This document shows positions 1 to 6,729 of a stretch of DNA of 64,000 bases, piece by piece. Below the pieces are notes generated by a model. That model was given only the letters and a program-made list of their open reading frames with translations, ran no database searches and was not told the origin of the DNA. Positions within the stretch are counted from its first letter, which is position 1; every line of letters starts with the position of its first letter. The stretch is from Streptomyces litmocidini (lineage in GTDB: Bacteria; Actinomycetota; Actinomycetes; Streptomycetales; Streptomycetaceae), in contig NZ_BMTQ01000010.1 of the NCBI RefSeq assembly GCF_014649755.1, positions 186,001-250,000 on the forward strand. Reading direction: 5' to 3'. Position numbers and translations under genes: made by a program.

Positions 1-263
1 GCGGCGGCGCGCAGGGCCGCCGAGGGCGTGCGGGCGTCCGCCGCCGCGTCGAGCTCGTACGGGTCGAGTCCGTGCGCGGCCCCGGCGGCGAGCGCGGCCG
101 AGGTGAGGCCCGTGGTGTGCAGGCGGCCCCGGCAGAAGGACTCCAGGTCGGCGGCGTCCTTGATGCGGCCCGCCCTGACGGCGGCCTCGGCGCCGCCGGA
201 GTGGGCGTGCCCGCCGGCGGGGAAGCGCCCGTCGGCGAGCACCAGGAGTGCGGAGAGTGTCAT
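1..263 (-). CDS. ureF: Urease accessory protein UreF (N-terminal part, cut by window edge)
   Basis: UreF works with UreD and UreG to load nickel and CO2 into the urease active site in the cytoplasm. About 87 N-terminal residues are visible, beginning MTLSALLVLADGRFPAGGHA, with the family's aspartate, phenylalanine-proline and GG-H-HSGG elements. The ATG (263-261) overlaps the ureC stop codon as ATGA, so the genes are translationally coupled. The rest of the gene, and presumably ureG and ureD, lie beyond the left edge. Confidence 0.9.
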   Translation of the reverse strand, partial: MTLSALLVLADGRFPAGGHAHSGGAEAAVRAGRIKDAADLESFCRGRLHTTGLTSAALAAGAAHGLDPYELDAAADARTPSAALRAA

Positions 264-1984
264 CAGAAGAGGAAGTAACGCTGGGCCATGGGCAGTTCGG
301 CGGCCGGTTCCGGTTCGACCACCTCGCCGTCGATGCGCACCGTGAAGGTGTCGGCGTCGACCTCGACCCGGGGCAGGGCGTCGTTCTCGCGCATGTCGGC
401 CTTGGTCACCCGCCGGGTGGAGCCGATGGCGGTGAACTCCTTGTGCAGCCCGAGCTTCCGGGGCAGGTCGTCCTCGATCGCCGCCTGGGCGACGAAGTTG
501 ACCGAGCCGGCCGCGGCGGCCCGGCCGAGCGCGCCGAACATCGGGCGGGGCAGCACGGGCTGCGGCGTGGGGATGGAGGCGTTGGCGTCGCCCATCTGCG
601 CGTACGCGATCTGGCCGCCCTTGACGACGACGAGCGGCTTCACGCCGAAGAAGGCGGGTTCCCAGAGGACCAGGTCGGCGAGCTTGCCGGGCTCGACGGA
701 GCCGACGAGGTGGTCCATGCCCTGGGCGACGGCCGGGTTGATCGTGTACTTGGCGACGTAGCGGCGGGCGCGGTGGTTGTCGGCGGGGCCGTCGCCGGGC
801 AGGGCGCCGCGGCGCTTCTTCATGACGTGGGCGGTCTGCCAGGTCCGCATGATCACCTCGCCGATCCGGCCCATGGCCTGGGAGTCGGAGGAGATGATGG
901 AGATGGCCCCCAGGTCGTGGAGGACGTCCTCGGCGGCGATGGTGGAGGGCCGGATGCGGGACTCGGCGAAGGCGAGGTCCTCGGGGACGGCCGGATTGAG
1001 GTGGTGGCAGACCATCAGCATGTCGAGGTGTTCCTCGATGGTGTTGACGGTGTGCGGCCGGGTCGGGTTGGTGGAGCTGGGCAGGACGTACGGCTCGGAG
1101 ACGACGGTGATGATGTCGGGGGCGTGCCCGCCGCCGGCGCCCTCGGTGTGGTACGCGTGGATCGTGCGGCCGGCGATGGCGGCGAGGGTGTCGCCGACGA
1201 AGCCCGCCTCGTTCAGGGTGTCGGTGTGGATGGCGAGCTGGGCGCCGGTCTCCTCGCACACGCCCAGACAGGCGTCGATGACGGCGGGGGTGGCGCCCCA
1301 GTCCTCGTGGATCTTGAAGCCGAGGGCGCCGCCGCGCAGCTGGGAGTGCATCGCCTCCCGGGACATGGTGTTGCCCTTGCCGAGCAGTCCGATGTTGACG
1401 GGGAAGGTGTCCAGCGCCTCGAACATCCGGGCCATGTGCCAGGGGCCGGGCGTGATCGTGGTCGCCTTGGTGCCCTCGGCCGGGCCGGTGCCGCCGCCCA
1501 CGAGGGTGGTGACGCCGGTGGCGAGGGCCTGCTCGACCACGGTCGGCGAGATGAAGTGGACGTGGGTGTCGACGGCGCCCGCGGTGACGATGCGGCCGTT
1601 GCCGACGATGATCTCGGTCTCGGGGCCGATGACGAGGTCGGGGTGGACGCCGTCCATGGTGTCGGGGTTGCCGGCCTTGCCGAGGGCGGTGATCCGGCCG
1701 TCCCGGATGCCGATGTCCGCCTTGACGACGCCCCAGTGGTCGATGACGACGGCGCCGGTGATGACGGTGTCGGGGGCGCCCTCGGCCCGGGTGGTGCGCG
1801 CCTGGCCCATGGACTCGCGGACGACCTTGCCGCCGCCGAAGACGGCTTCCTCCCCGGCGCGGCCGGGGCCGCCGCAGCGGTCCTCCTCGATCTCGACGAG
1901 GAGGTCGGTGTCGGCGAGGCGCACGCGGTCGCCGGTGGTGGGGCCGAACAGGTCGGCGTAGACGGCGCGGTGGAGGTCAGGCAC
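263..1984 (-). CDS. ureC: Urease alpha (catalytic) subunit
   Basis: Hydrolyses urea to ammonia and carbamate in the cytoplasm as part of the UreABC holoenzyme. The protein has 573 residues, normal for UreC. Visible active-site elements are DTHVHF (two nickel-ligand histidines), GFKIHEDWG (the lysine that is carbamylated to bridge the two nickels), AIHTDTLNE and HTEGAGGGHAPD (further histidine ligands), the flap MVCHHL, and SSDSQAMGR with the last nickel-binding aspartate. The GTG start at 1984 overlaps the end of ureB by 8 bases, and the stop overlaps the ureF start. All catalytic residues appear intact, so the enzyme should be active once matured. Confidence 0.97.
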   Translation of the reverse strand: MPDLHRAVYADLFGPTTGDRVRLADTDLLVEIEEDRCGGPGRAGEEAVFGGGKVVRESMGQARTTRAEGAPDTVITGAVVIDHWGVVKADIGIRDGRITALGKAGNPDTMDGVHPDLVIGPETEIIVGNGRIVTAGAVDTHVHFISPTVVEQALATGVTTLVGGGTGPAEGTKATTITPGPWHMARMFEALDTFPVNIGLLGKGNTMSREAMHSQLRGGALGFKIHEDWGATPAVIDACLGVCEETGAQLAIHTDTLNEAGFVGDTLAAIAGRTIHAYHTEGAGGGHAPDIITVVSEPYVLPSSTNPTRPHTVNTIEEHLDMLMVCHHLNPAVPEDLAFAESRIRPSTIAAEDVLHDLGAISIISSDSQAMGRIGEVIMRTWQTAHVMKKRRGALPGDGPADNHRARRYVAKYTINPAVAQGMDHLVGSVEPGKLADLVLWEPAFFGVKPLVVVKGGQIAYAQMGDANASIPTPQPVLPRPMFGALGRAAAAGSVNFVAQAAIEDDLPRKLGLHKEFTAIGSTRRVTKADMRENDALPRVEVDADTFTVRIDGEVVEPEPAAELPMAQRYFLF

Positions 1985-2336
1985 GGTCGCCGTCCTTGTC
2001 GTGTACGGAGGTGTCGAGGGGGCCCGCGGGGTCGAGGGGGCCCGCGGTCTCGCCGCGCAGGCCGGGCACGATCCGGCGGCCGGCGATCGGGACCAGTTCG
2101 ACCTCGACGGGGATGCCGGGCTCGAAGCGGACGGCGGTCCCGGCGGCGATGTGCAGCCGCTGCCCCCGGGCGGCGGCGCGGTCGAAGTCGAGGCCGGGGT
2201 TGACCTCGGCGAAGTGGTAGTGGGAGCCGACCTGGACGGGCCGGTCGGCGGCGTTGAGCACGGTGAGGCGGGTGACGGGCCGTCCCTCGTTGAGGGCGAC
2301 GGGTCCGTCCGCGTACAGGATCTCTCCGGGGATCAT
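1977..2336 (-). CDS. ureB: Urease beta subunit
   Basis: Structural subunit of urease, 119 residues. It starts MIPGEILYADGPVALNEGRP, the conserved UreB opening, and carries the typical VGSHYHFAEVNPGLDFDR block. It begins 13 bases after the ureA stop and overlaps ureC by 8 bases, so the operon order is ureA-ureB-ureC-ureF. Beta and gamma subunits are separate proteins here, as in most bacteria outside Helicobacter. The C-terminal tail from about residue 100 is rich in glycine, proline and aspartate and is probably variable. Confidence 0.95.
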   Translation of the reverse strand: MIPGEILYADGPVALNEGRPVTRLTVLNAADRPVQVGSHYHFAEVNPGLDFDRAAARGQRLHIAAGTAVRFEPGIPVEVELVPIAGRRIVPGLRGETAGPLDPAGPLDTSVHDKDGDRA

Positions 2337-2349
2337 CGGCGGCCGCCCC

Positions 2350-2652
<303 letters not shown>

Positions 2653-2674
2653 TCTTCCACCTCACAGTCGTCGA

Positions 2675-2689
2675 CCGGATCCGATCCGG
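2675..2689. promoter_or_regulatory. Inverted repeat in the ureA upstream region
   Basis: CCGGATC-C-GATCCGG is a perfect 7-base inverted repeat with one central base, 23 bases upstream of the ureA GTG. It may be a regulator site or a leader hairpin. I cannot name a binding protein. Confidence 0.4.
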
Positions 2690-2774
2690 ACAGCTGCGGA
2701 CCCTACCGACCGTCAACACTCTGTTGAACTGCGGAGATGCGGTACGCGGCCAGACATTGCACGTTAGGGCGGAA

Positions 2775-2794
2775 GTTTTTCCGGCTCGTTAACC
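2775..2794 (-). promoter_or_regulatory. GlnR-like box upstream of urease operon
   Basis: Read on the minus strand the sequence is GGTTAAC-GAGCCG-GAAAAAC. It resembles the Streptomyces GlnR pattern (gTnAC, six bases, GaAAC). It lies about 125 bases upstream of ureA. GlnR is the global nitrogen regulator and is reported to act on urease in Streptomyces; assigning this site to it is my inference from the pattern alone. Confidence 0.45.
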
Positions 2795-2814
2795 ACGGCT
2801 TTGCATTTTTATGA

Positions 2815-3135
2815 TCATCGAGCCGCTTCGGCGCTTCCGGGCACGGACATCGACATCAGGCCACGCAACCCGTCCTCCAGGACCTCGGCGGTCACGTCGT
2901 CGAAGAGCGCCCGCTGGGCGATGAAGCCCCGGGCGGTGGCGATGAGGGTGCGGGCCACGCGGTCGGCGGGGACGCCGGCGCGCAGCAGGCCGCCGTCGCG
3001 GTGGGTGGCCACCGGCCCCGTCCAGGCGGCCCGCATCCCGCGGTACCCCTCGGCGAGGGCCGAGGCCGGCTCCCCGTTGCGCAGGGTCCCGGTCCACACC
3101 TGGACGATCAGCCGCGCGGACCCCGGCGGGGGCAC
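2815..3135 (-). pseudogene. C-terminal remnant of a TetR-family regulator
   Basis: The 106 residues from the GTG at 3135 look like the ligand-binding C-terminal half of a TetR repressor: LIVQVWTGTLRNGEP, GYRGMRAAW, VARTLIATARGFIAQRALF. The N-terminal helix-turn-helix that every TetR protein needs is absent. An in-frame TGA (3147-3145) lies four codons upstream of the GTG, so the missing half is not encoded nearby. The remnant faces a permease remnant that has also lost its N-terminus. It is probably non-functional. Confidence 0.7.
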
Positions 3136-3186
3136 CGGTCCGGGTCACGGACGTGGTCGCCGCGCCGTCGGGCGACCCGCGGCGCC

Positions 3187-3801
3187 GTGCCCGGCGCGAG
3201 CCCGCTGGCCCTCGCCCCGGCCGGGGCGGCCACGGGCGCCGCCACCGTCCTGCTCGGGCTGCGCGGGGCCGGGGCGGTCGCGACCCCGGTGGGCGCCGCG
3301 GCGATCGCCGGACTCGTGGGCGCGACGCTCGCCGGCAGCCGGCTCGGCGCGCCGACCGGCGACTGGTGGGCCGGGGTCCTCGGTCCGACCGTCCTGGCCG
3401 ACGGCTCGGCCTTCGCGGCGCTCGCCACCCTGCTCGGCAAGCCCGGCTCCGGGCTCGGGGCCGCCCTGACGGCCCTTCTCGGCAACGCCTTCTCGGGGAT
3501 GTCGAGCGCCGGAGCTGCTGCCACTGGAGTGGGTGCGCTCGGCCGGTGGGTGCCGCCGGGCGCCGGCGGCTCGGCCCTCCGGTCGGTGTCCGCCTTCGAC
3601 GGCGCGGCGGCGGGCCGCCCGCTGCTCGTCCTCTCCCTCCGGGCCGTGGCGGGGCCGGCCGCTTCCGCCGGGCGGCGCCCGCCGTCGCCCCGCGCGTCCT
3701 CGGTCAGGAGACGCCGGGCTCGCGGTGATGGGCGGCGATGCCGAAGCGGCGCTGTTCGCCAGGAGCGGAGTCGACCGGGTGCAGCCCGGAGAGCGAACTG
3801 A
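3187..3801 (+). pseudogene. C-terminal remnant of a polytopic membrane protein (permease-like)
   Basis: From about 3187 the frame encodes alternating hydrophobic segments and a C-terminal block (APTGDWWAGVLG, LGAALTALLGNAFSGMSSAG, LGRWVPPGAGGSALRSVSAF) that I recognise from actinobacterial permease-like proteins usually encoded next to a divergent TetR regulator. Only the last three or so membrane segments remain. No proper start, signal or N-terminal half is present, and the frame runs on into the 3' end of the antitoxin gene before stopping at 3801. Family assignment is from memory of sequence pattern. That it is a truncated gene is clearer than its exact function. Confidence 0.55.
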
Positions 3802-3982
3802 CCACCTGTTCGTCGGCGGGCTTCTCCGCCGCCTCGAGTTCCTCCAGGTCAGCGGCGGAGACCAGGGCGACGAGCGGCTTCCCGTGGCGGGTGACGACGA
3901 CGCGCTCCCCTCCGTAGACGACGCGGTTGATGAGGTCGGCCAGTTCGGCCCGCGCTTGCGTCACCGGGATCTCGTAGGTCAT
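3704..3982 (-). CDS. Phd/YefM-family antitoxin, no toxin partner visible
   Basis: A 92-residue protein starting MTYEIPVTQARAELADLINR, the standard Phd/YefM DNA-binding N-terminus, followed by VVVTRHGKPLVALVSAADLEELE. In typical type II systems it would repress its own operon and neutralise a RelE/YoeB or Doc toxin. The ATG at 3982 is preferred over 3991 because GGGGAG sits correctly before it. No toxin-like frame follows on the minus strand: the next sequence is the decayed permease/tetR locus. It faces a ClpP paralogue across 63 bases that contain a YefM-type TGTACA operator. The C-terminal 40 residues, where toxins usually bind, are unusual and basic. Confidence 0.85.
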   Translation of the reverse strand: MTYEIPVTQARAELADLINRVVYGGERVVVTRHGKPLVALVSAADLEELEAAEKPADEQVVSSLSGLHPVDSAPGEQRRFGIAAHHREPGVS

Positions 3983-4000
3983 GCTCCCCATCTTACGGCC

Positions 4001-4015
4001 TGTACGTCCTGTACA
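4001..4015. promoter_or_regulatory. YefM-type operator between antitoxin and ClpP genes
   Basis: TGTAC-GTCCT-GTACA is an inverted repeat whose right half forms the hexamer TGTACA, the core bound by E. coli YefM. It lies 18 bases before the antitoxin ATG and 31 bases before the clpP-like ATG, so a bound repressor could control both genes. Confidence 0.6.
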
Positions 4016-4045
4016 TTTTTTACAGACAGCTGGAGGTGCTCAGCC

Positions 4046-4663
4046 ATGGACGCGCGTCACGTCCTGCCCGAGTTCACGGAGCGGACGAGCTTCGGAACCC
4101 GGACCCTCGACCCGTACTCGAAGCTCCTCGGATCCCGGATCGTCTTCCTCGGCACACCGATCGACGAGACCTCGGCCAACGACGTCATCGCCCAGTTCCT
4201 GTACCTCGACCACGCGGCCCCGGGGCAGGACATCGCGCTCTACATCAACTCCCCCGGCGGCTCGATCGGCTCCATGACCGCCATCCACGACACGATGCGG
4301 ACGCTCTCCTGCGACGTGGAGACCACCTGCCTGGGCCAGGCCGCGTCCACCGCCGCCGTCCTGCTCGCCGCCGGAACCCCCGGCAAGCGGCACGTCCTCC
4401 CCGGCGCCCGGATCACCCTCCGGCAGCCGGCCATGGACGAACCCCTGCGGGGACAGCCGAGCGATCTCGACATCCACGCGCGCGAGCTGCTCCGGCTGCG
4501 CGCCCTGACGGCCGGGATGCTCACCGAGTACACCGGGCAGGGCCGGGAGCGGATCGACGCCGACCTCGACCGCCTCACCGTCCTGGACGCGTCCGCGGCC
4601 GTCGCGTACGGACTGGTGGACCACGTGATCACGAACCGGCGCGACGCCGGCGCGACGCGGTGA
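4046..4663 (+). CDS. ClpP-family protein with degenerate catalytic triad
   Basis: A 205-residue ClpP fold, full length by comparison with E. coli ClpP: YINSPGGSIGSMTAIHDTM, LGQAASTAAVLL, the S-D-IHARELL helix and AVAYGLVDHVI. The nucleophile Ser101 is kept. The residue aligned with catalytic His122 of E. coli is Arg126 (TLRQP instead of MIHQP), and the one aligned with Asp171 is Leu177. A two-residue insertion follows the lost histidine. The start has a strong GGAGGTG. It may form mixed rings with active ClpP subunits, as the inactive ClpR proteins do, or be regulatory; it is unlikely to be a normal peptidase alone. The next gene starts 7 bases after its stop. Confidence 0.88.
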   Translation: MDARHVLPEFTERTSFGTRTLDPYSKLLGSRIVFLGTPIDETSANDVIAQFLYLDHAAPGQDIALYINSPGGSIGSMTAIHDTMRTLSCDVETTCLGQAASTAAVLLAAGTPGKRHVLPGARITLRQPAMDEPLRGQPSDLDIHARELLRLRALTAGMLTEYTGQGRERIDADLDRLTVLDASAAVAYGLVDHVITNRRDAGATR

Positions 4664-4670
4664 GCCGGCC

Positions 4671-4976
4671 GTGCTGCCCGAGCTGCCACCGCTGCCCGCG
4701 CTGACGCGGGCCGAGGGCGAGTTGATCGACGCGTACCTCGAAGTCGTCGACCTCCTGGGGAAGATCAACCCTTCCAGGGGTACGCACACCTATGGGGCGT
4801 TGCGGGCGGCGCAAGCACTGGTGGGACGCGCGGAGGCGTTGCGCGAGGCCCTGACGGTCATGCACGCGCGGGGCGAGAACGAGGTGCACGCGGACACCCT
4901 CGCGCGCGCCCTGCGGGTGTTGGACGGCGAACGCCGTGCCGACCGCGTCACCGTCCCGCGCGCACGGGCGAGTTGA
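4671..4976 (+). CDS. Unknown 101-residue protein coupled to the ClpP paralogue
   Basis: Not recognised. It starts with GTG 7 bases after the clpP-like stop, with GGTGAG overlapping that stop, so the two genes are probably co-translated. The sequence is soluble and mostly helical: an N-terminal LPELPPLPALTRAEGELIDA, a middle helix AALRAAQALVGRAEALREAL-like in composition, and a basic tail ending PRARAS. It has no cysteines, signal peptide or membrane segment. Its position suggests an adaptor or partner of the ClpP-like protein, but that is inference from context only. Confidence 0.7.
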   Translation: MLPELPPLPALTRAEGELIDAYLEVVDLLGKINPSRGTHTYGALRAAQALVGRAEALREALTVMHARGENEVHADTLARALRVLDGERRADRVTVPRARAS

Positions 4977-5382
4977 CATTCCGGCATGTCGTGTCGAGGT
5001 CCGTACGGCCGACAGGGGGCGCAGGATCGCTCGCTCGTTCGGCGTAGTCGACGAGTCGACATATGTGCGGGGCGAGTTGCGCAACAGGTGTACACATCTG
5101 GCGGAATGGGGCGTTCCACCGCTGGTGCGGGGCTCGTGGGCCAAACCTCCAAGGATCACGAAAGCACCCTGTCCACCTGAATGGATCAGTCGTGAGGAGC
5201 CTCACATATGGCCGTTTCAGCTCGGATTTCGCCCCGGTTGTAGGTCAAGATCCCTGTCGACGACAAGCCCCCGCCATCCGCGGCGGGGCGGTCCGGGCGG
5301 ACGCCGAGTCCTGCCGCCGTCCCGGACGACTGGTCGACAGAAGTGGATCGGCAGGAGTGGAGGACCCGAGCAGTACGGGACG
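4977..5382 (+). other. Long leader region upstream of the NlpC/P60 gene
   Basis: About 400 bases without a convincing gene. The contents are: an inverted repeat GTGAGG-AG-CCTCAC (5192-5205); directly after it a possible 11-codon reading frame (5208-5243, MAVSARISPRL then TAG) whose ribosome site GAGGAG lies inside the repeat; and a 7-base GC hairpin at 5269-5288 without a U tract. The region lies just before the riboswitch and probably contains the promoter, which I could not place. Confidence 0.45.
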
Positions 5383-5502
5383 TGCGCGCTGTTTCCGCAG
5401 CGGGACCGTCCCTTGGGGTGAAGCCGCAGCCGCGGCCGGGCATCTTCGCCAGCCCGAACCCGACAGGTCATCCTTCGCAGGCGGCTGACGAAGGGTTGCG
5501 CA
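5383..5502 (+). ncRNA. c-di-AMP (ydaO/yuaA) riboswitch
   Basis: The conserved blocks of this riboswitch class are recognisable: GGGACC then TTGGGGTGAA (5413-5422), CCCGAACCCGACAG (5453-5466) and the closing CGCAGGCGGCTGACGAAGGG (5476-5495). A possible P1 pairing is TGCGC (5383-5387) with GCGCA (5498-5502), which would reach the start codon. In Streptomyces this class is known to turn off cell-wall hydrolase genes such as rpfA and NlpC/P60 genes when c-di-AMP is high. The gene that follows is exactly such a hydrolase. The boundaries are approximate. Confidence 0.75.
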
Positions 5503-5978
5503 TGACTGCGCAGATGCACGTCCCGTCCCTGCTGTCCCGGGCCGGAGCCGTCTCGGCTCTCACCCTCGCCGCCGTCGGCGGCACGATGCTCGCACCGGGT
5601 GCGGCACCCGAGGCCCAGGCGGCGACCACCTACGCGAACAAGGCACTGAGCGTCGCCGCGTCCAAGAAGGGAGCCCCCTACCGGTACGGAAGCGCCGGAC
5701 CCACCCGGTTCGACTGCTCCGGCCTGACGCTCTACGCGTACAAGAAGGCGGGCAAGTCGCTGCCCCGCACCGCGCAGCAGCAGTACAACAGCACCCGGCA
5801 CGTCTCCGCGTCCAGCAGGCAGCGGGGGGACCTGGTCTTCTTCCACTCCGGCGGGAGGGTCTACCACGTGGGCATCTACGCCGGCAGCGGCAAGATCTGG
5901 CACTCGCCCAAGACGGGGTCCTGGGTGAAGCTCGACAGGATCTGGTCGTCGAAGGTCTACTACGGCCGCGTCCGATGA
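5502..5978 (+). CDS. Secreted NlpC/P60 cell-wall endopeptidase
   Basis: A 158-residue protein with a Sec signal peptide (hydrophobic core about residues 12-30, likely cleavage after AQA at 38-40) followed directly by one NlpC/P60 domain. Family members cut stem-peptide bonds in peptidoglycan outside the cell. The catalytic triad is visible: Cys72 in RFDCSGL, His122 in VYHVGIYAG and His134 in IWHSP. There is no LysM or other wall-binding domain, so this is a minimal version. The ATG has only a weak AAGGG in front, inside the riboswitch 3' end, consistent with control at the expression platform. Confidence 0.9.
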   Translation: MTAQMHVPSLLSRAGAVSALTLAAVGGTMLAPGAAPEAQAATTYANKALSVAASKKGAPYRYGSAGPTRFDCSGLTLYAYKKAGKSLPRTAQQQYNSTRHVSASSRQRGDLVFFHSGGRVYHVGIYAGSGKIWHSPKTGSWVKLDRIWSSKVYYGRVR

Positions 5979-6031
5979 CGTCCGCCGGGCACTGACCCGG
6001 TCTCGGGCCTCGGGGGCCCGTGACCCCGCCC

Positions 6032-6059
6032 AGGGGTGCGGTGGCGCCGCCGCACCCCT
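6032..6059. terminator. Hairpin between convergent genes
   Basis: AGGGGTGCGG and CCGCACCCCT form a perfect 10-base stem around an 8-base loop. It lies between the convergent NlpC/P60 and anti-sigma genes and can serve both directions. There is no U tract, which is usual for Streptomyces. Confidence 0.6.
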
Positions 6060-6121
6060 CGCCGGGGACGAAGGCCCCAGGACCTGTCCCCGGGGCGGCC
6101 CGTGGCCGTACGAGGACGGCC

Positions 6122-6559
6122 TCAGACGTACGAGGCGGCCGTCCGGACCCACGGGAGCGTGATCCAGACCGTCTTGCCGCCCTCCTCGGTCGGAGTGACC
6201 GAGAGCCGGCCGCCCGCCTCCGCGGCCAGGGAGCGGATGATGACCATGCCCCGGCCGTTGTCCTGCTGGACCGCCGCCGGAAGACGGCGCGGCCAGCGCG
6301 GGTGGCTGTCGGTGACGCCGATGTGGAGGTGTTCCTCGCGCTCCAGGCGGACGTCGACCGTGAAGGTGGGCGACTGCCCGAAGGTGTGCAGGACGGCGTT
6401 GGTGGCCAGTTCCGAGACCATCAGGCGGATCGCGTCCGCCAGGTCCTCGGCGCCGTCGAGACCCCATCCGTCGAGGACCTTCGCGACGTACCGCCGGGCG
6501 GTGGGGACCGACGCGGGATCGCTCGGCAGCGTGACGGATGCTTCCTGGTGGTCTGCCAT
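6122..6559 (-). CDS. Anti-sigma regulatory factor, RsbW/SpoIIAB-like HATPase
   Basis: A 145-residue single-domain histidine-kinase-like ATPase of the kind that binds sigma factors or phosphorylates anti-sigma antagonists, very numerous in Streptomyces. The N-box is seen in IRLMVSELATNAVLH and the G-box region in QDNGRGMVIIRSLAAE. AAGGGACA precedes the ATG. No sigma factor or STAS antagonist lies next to it, so its partner is encoded elsewhere. The gene is convergent with the NlpC/P60 gene. Confidence 0.85.
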   Translation of the reverse strand: MADHQEASVTLPSDPASVPTARRYVAKVLDGWGLDGAEDLADAIRLMVSELATNAVLHTFGQSPTFTVDVRLEREEHLHIGVTDSHPRWPRRLPAAVQQDNGRGMVIIRSLAAEAGGRLSVTPTEEGGKTVWITLPWVRTAASYV

Positions 6560-6729
6560 GGCGACGCTGTCCCTTTCCCGCCGGGGCTTCGGCCCCGGAT
6601 CGCGCTACGCGTCAGGGTCCCACCGATCGTGCCGCCCCTGCAGGCGTTCCGCCAAGATATGTCCCCGTCTGTCGCCCGAAGCGGTGAACTCTGCTGCCGG
6701 AGAACGTCCTTGGACCTCCCGACGGGTCG

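Noticed and set aside
248..2203. 651-residue plus-strand frame opposite ureC
   Set aside because: It is antisense to an intact urease gene, rich in Gly, Val, Asp and Arg without domain pattern, and is a by-product of GC-rich third codon positions.
3136..3703. Search for a RelE/YoeB/Doc toxin partner for the Phd/YefM antitoxin
   Set aside because: The minus-strand frames here have no toxin-like motif. The only recognisable coding remnants are the permease and TetR fragments.
4973..4978. TTGACA as -35 box for the NlpC/P60 leader
   Set aside because: No acceptable -10 hexamer at 16-19 bases; the match lies within the last codons of the 101-residue gene.
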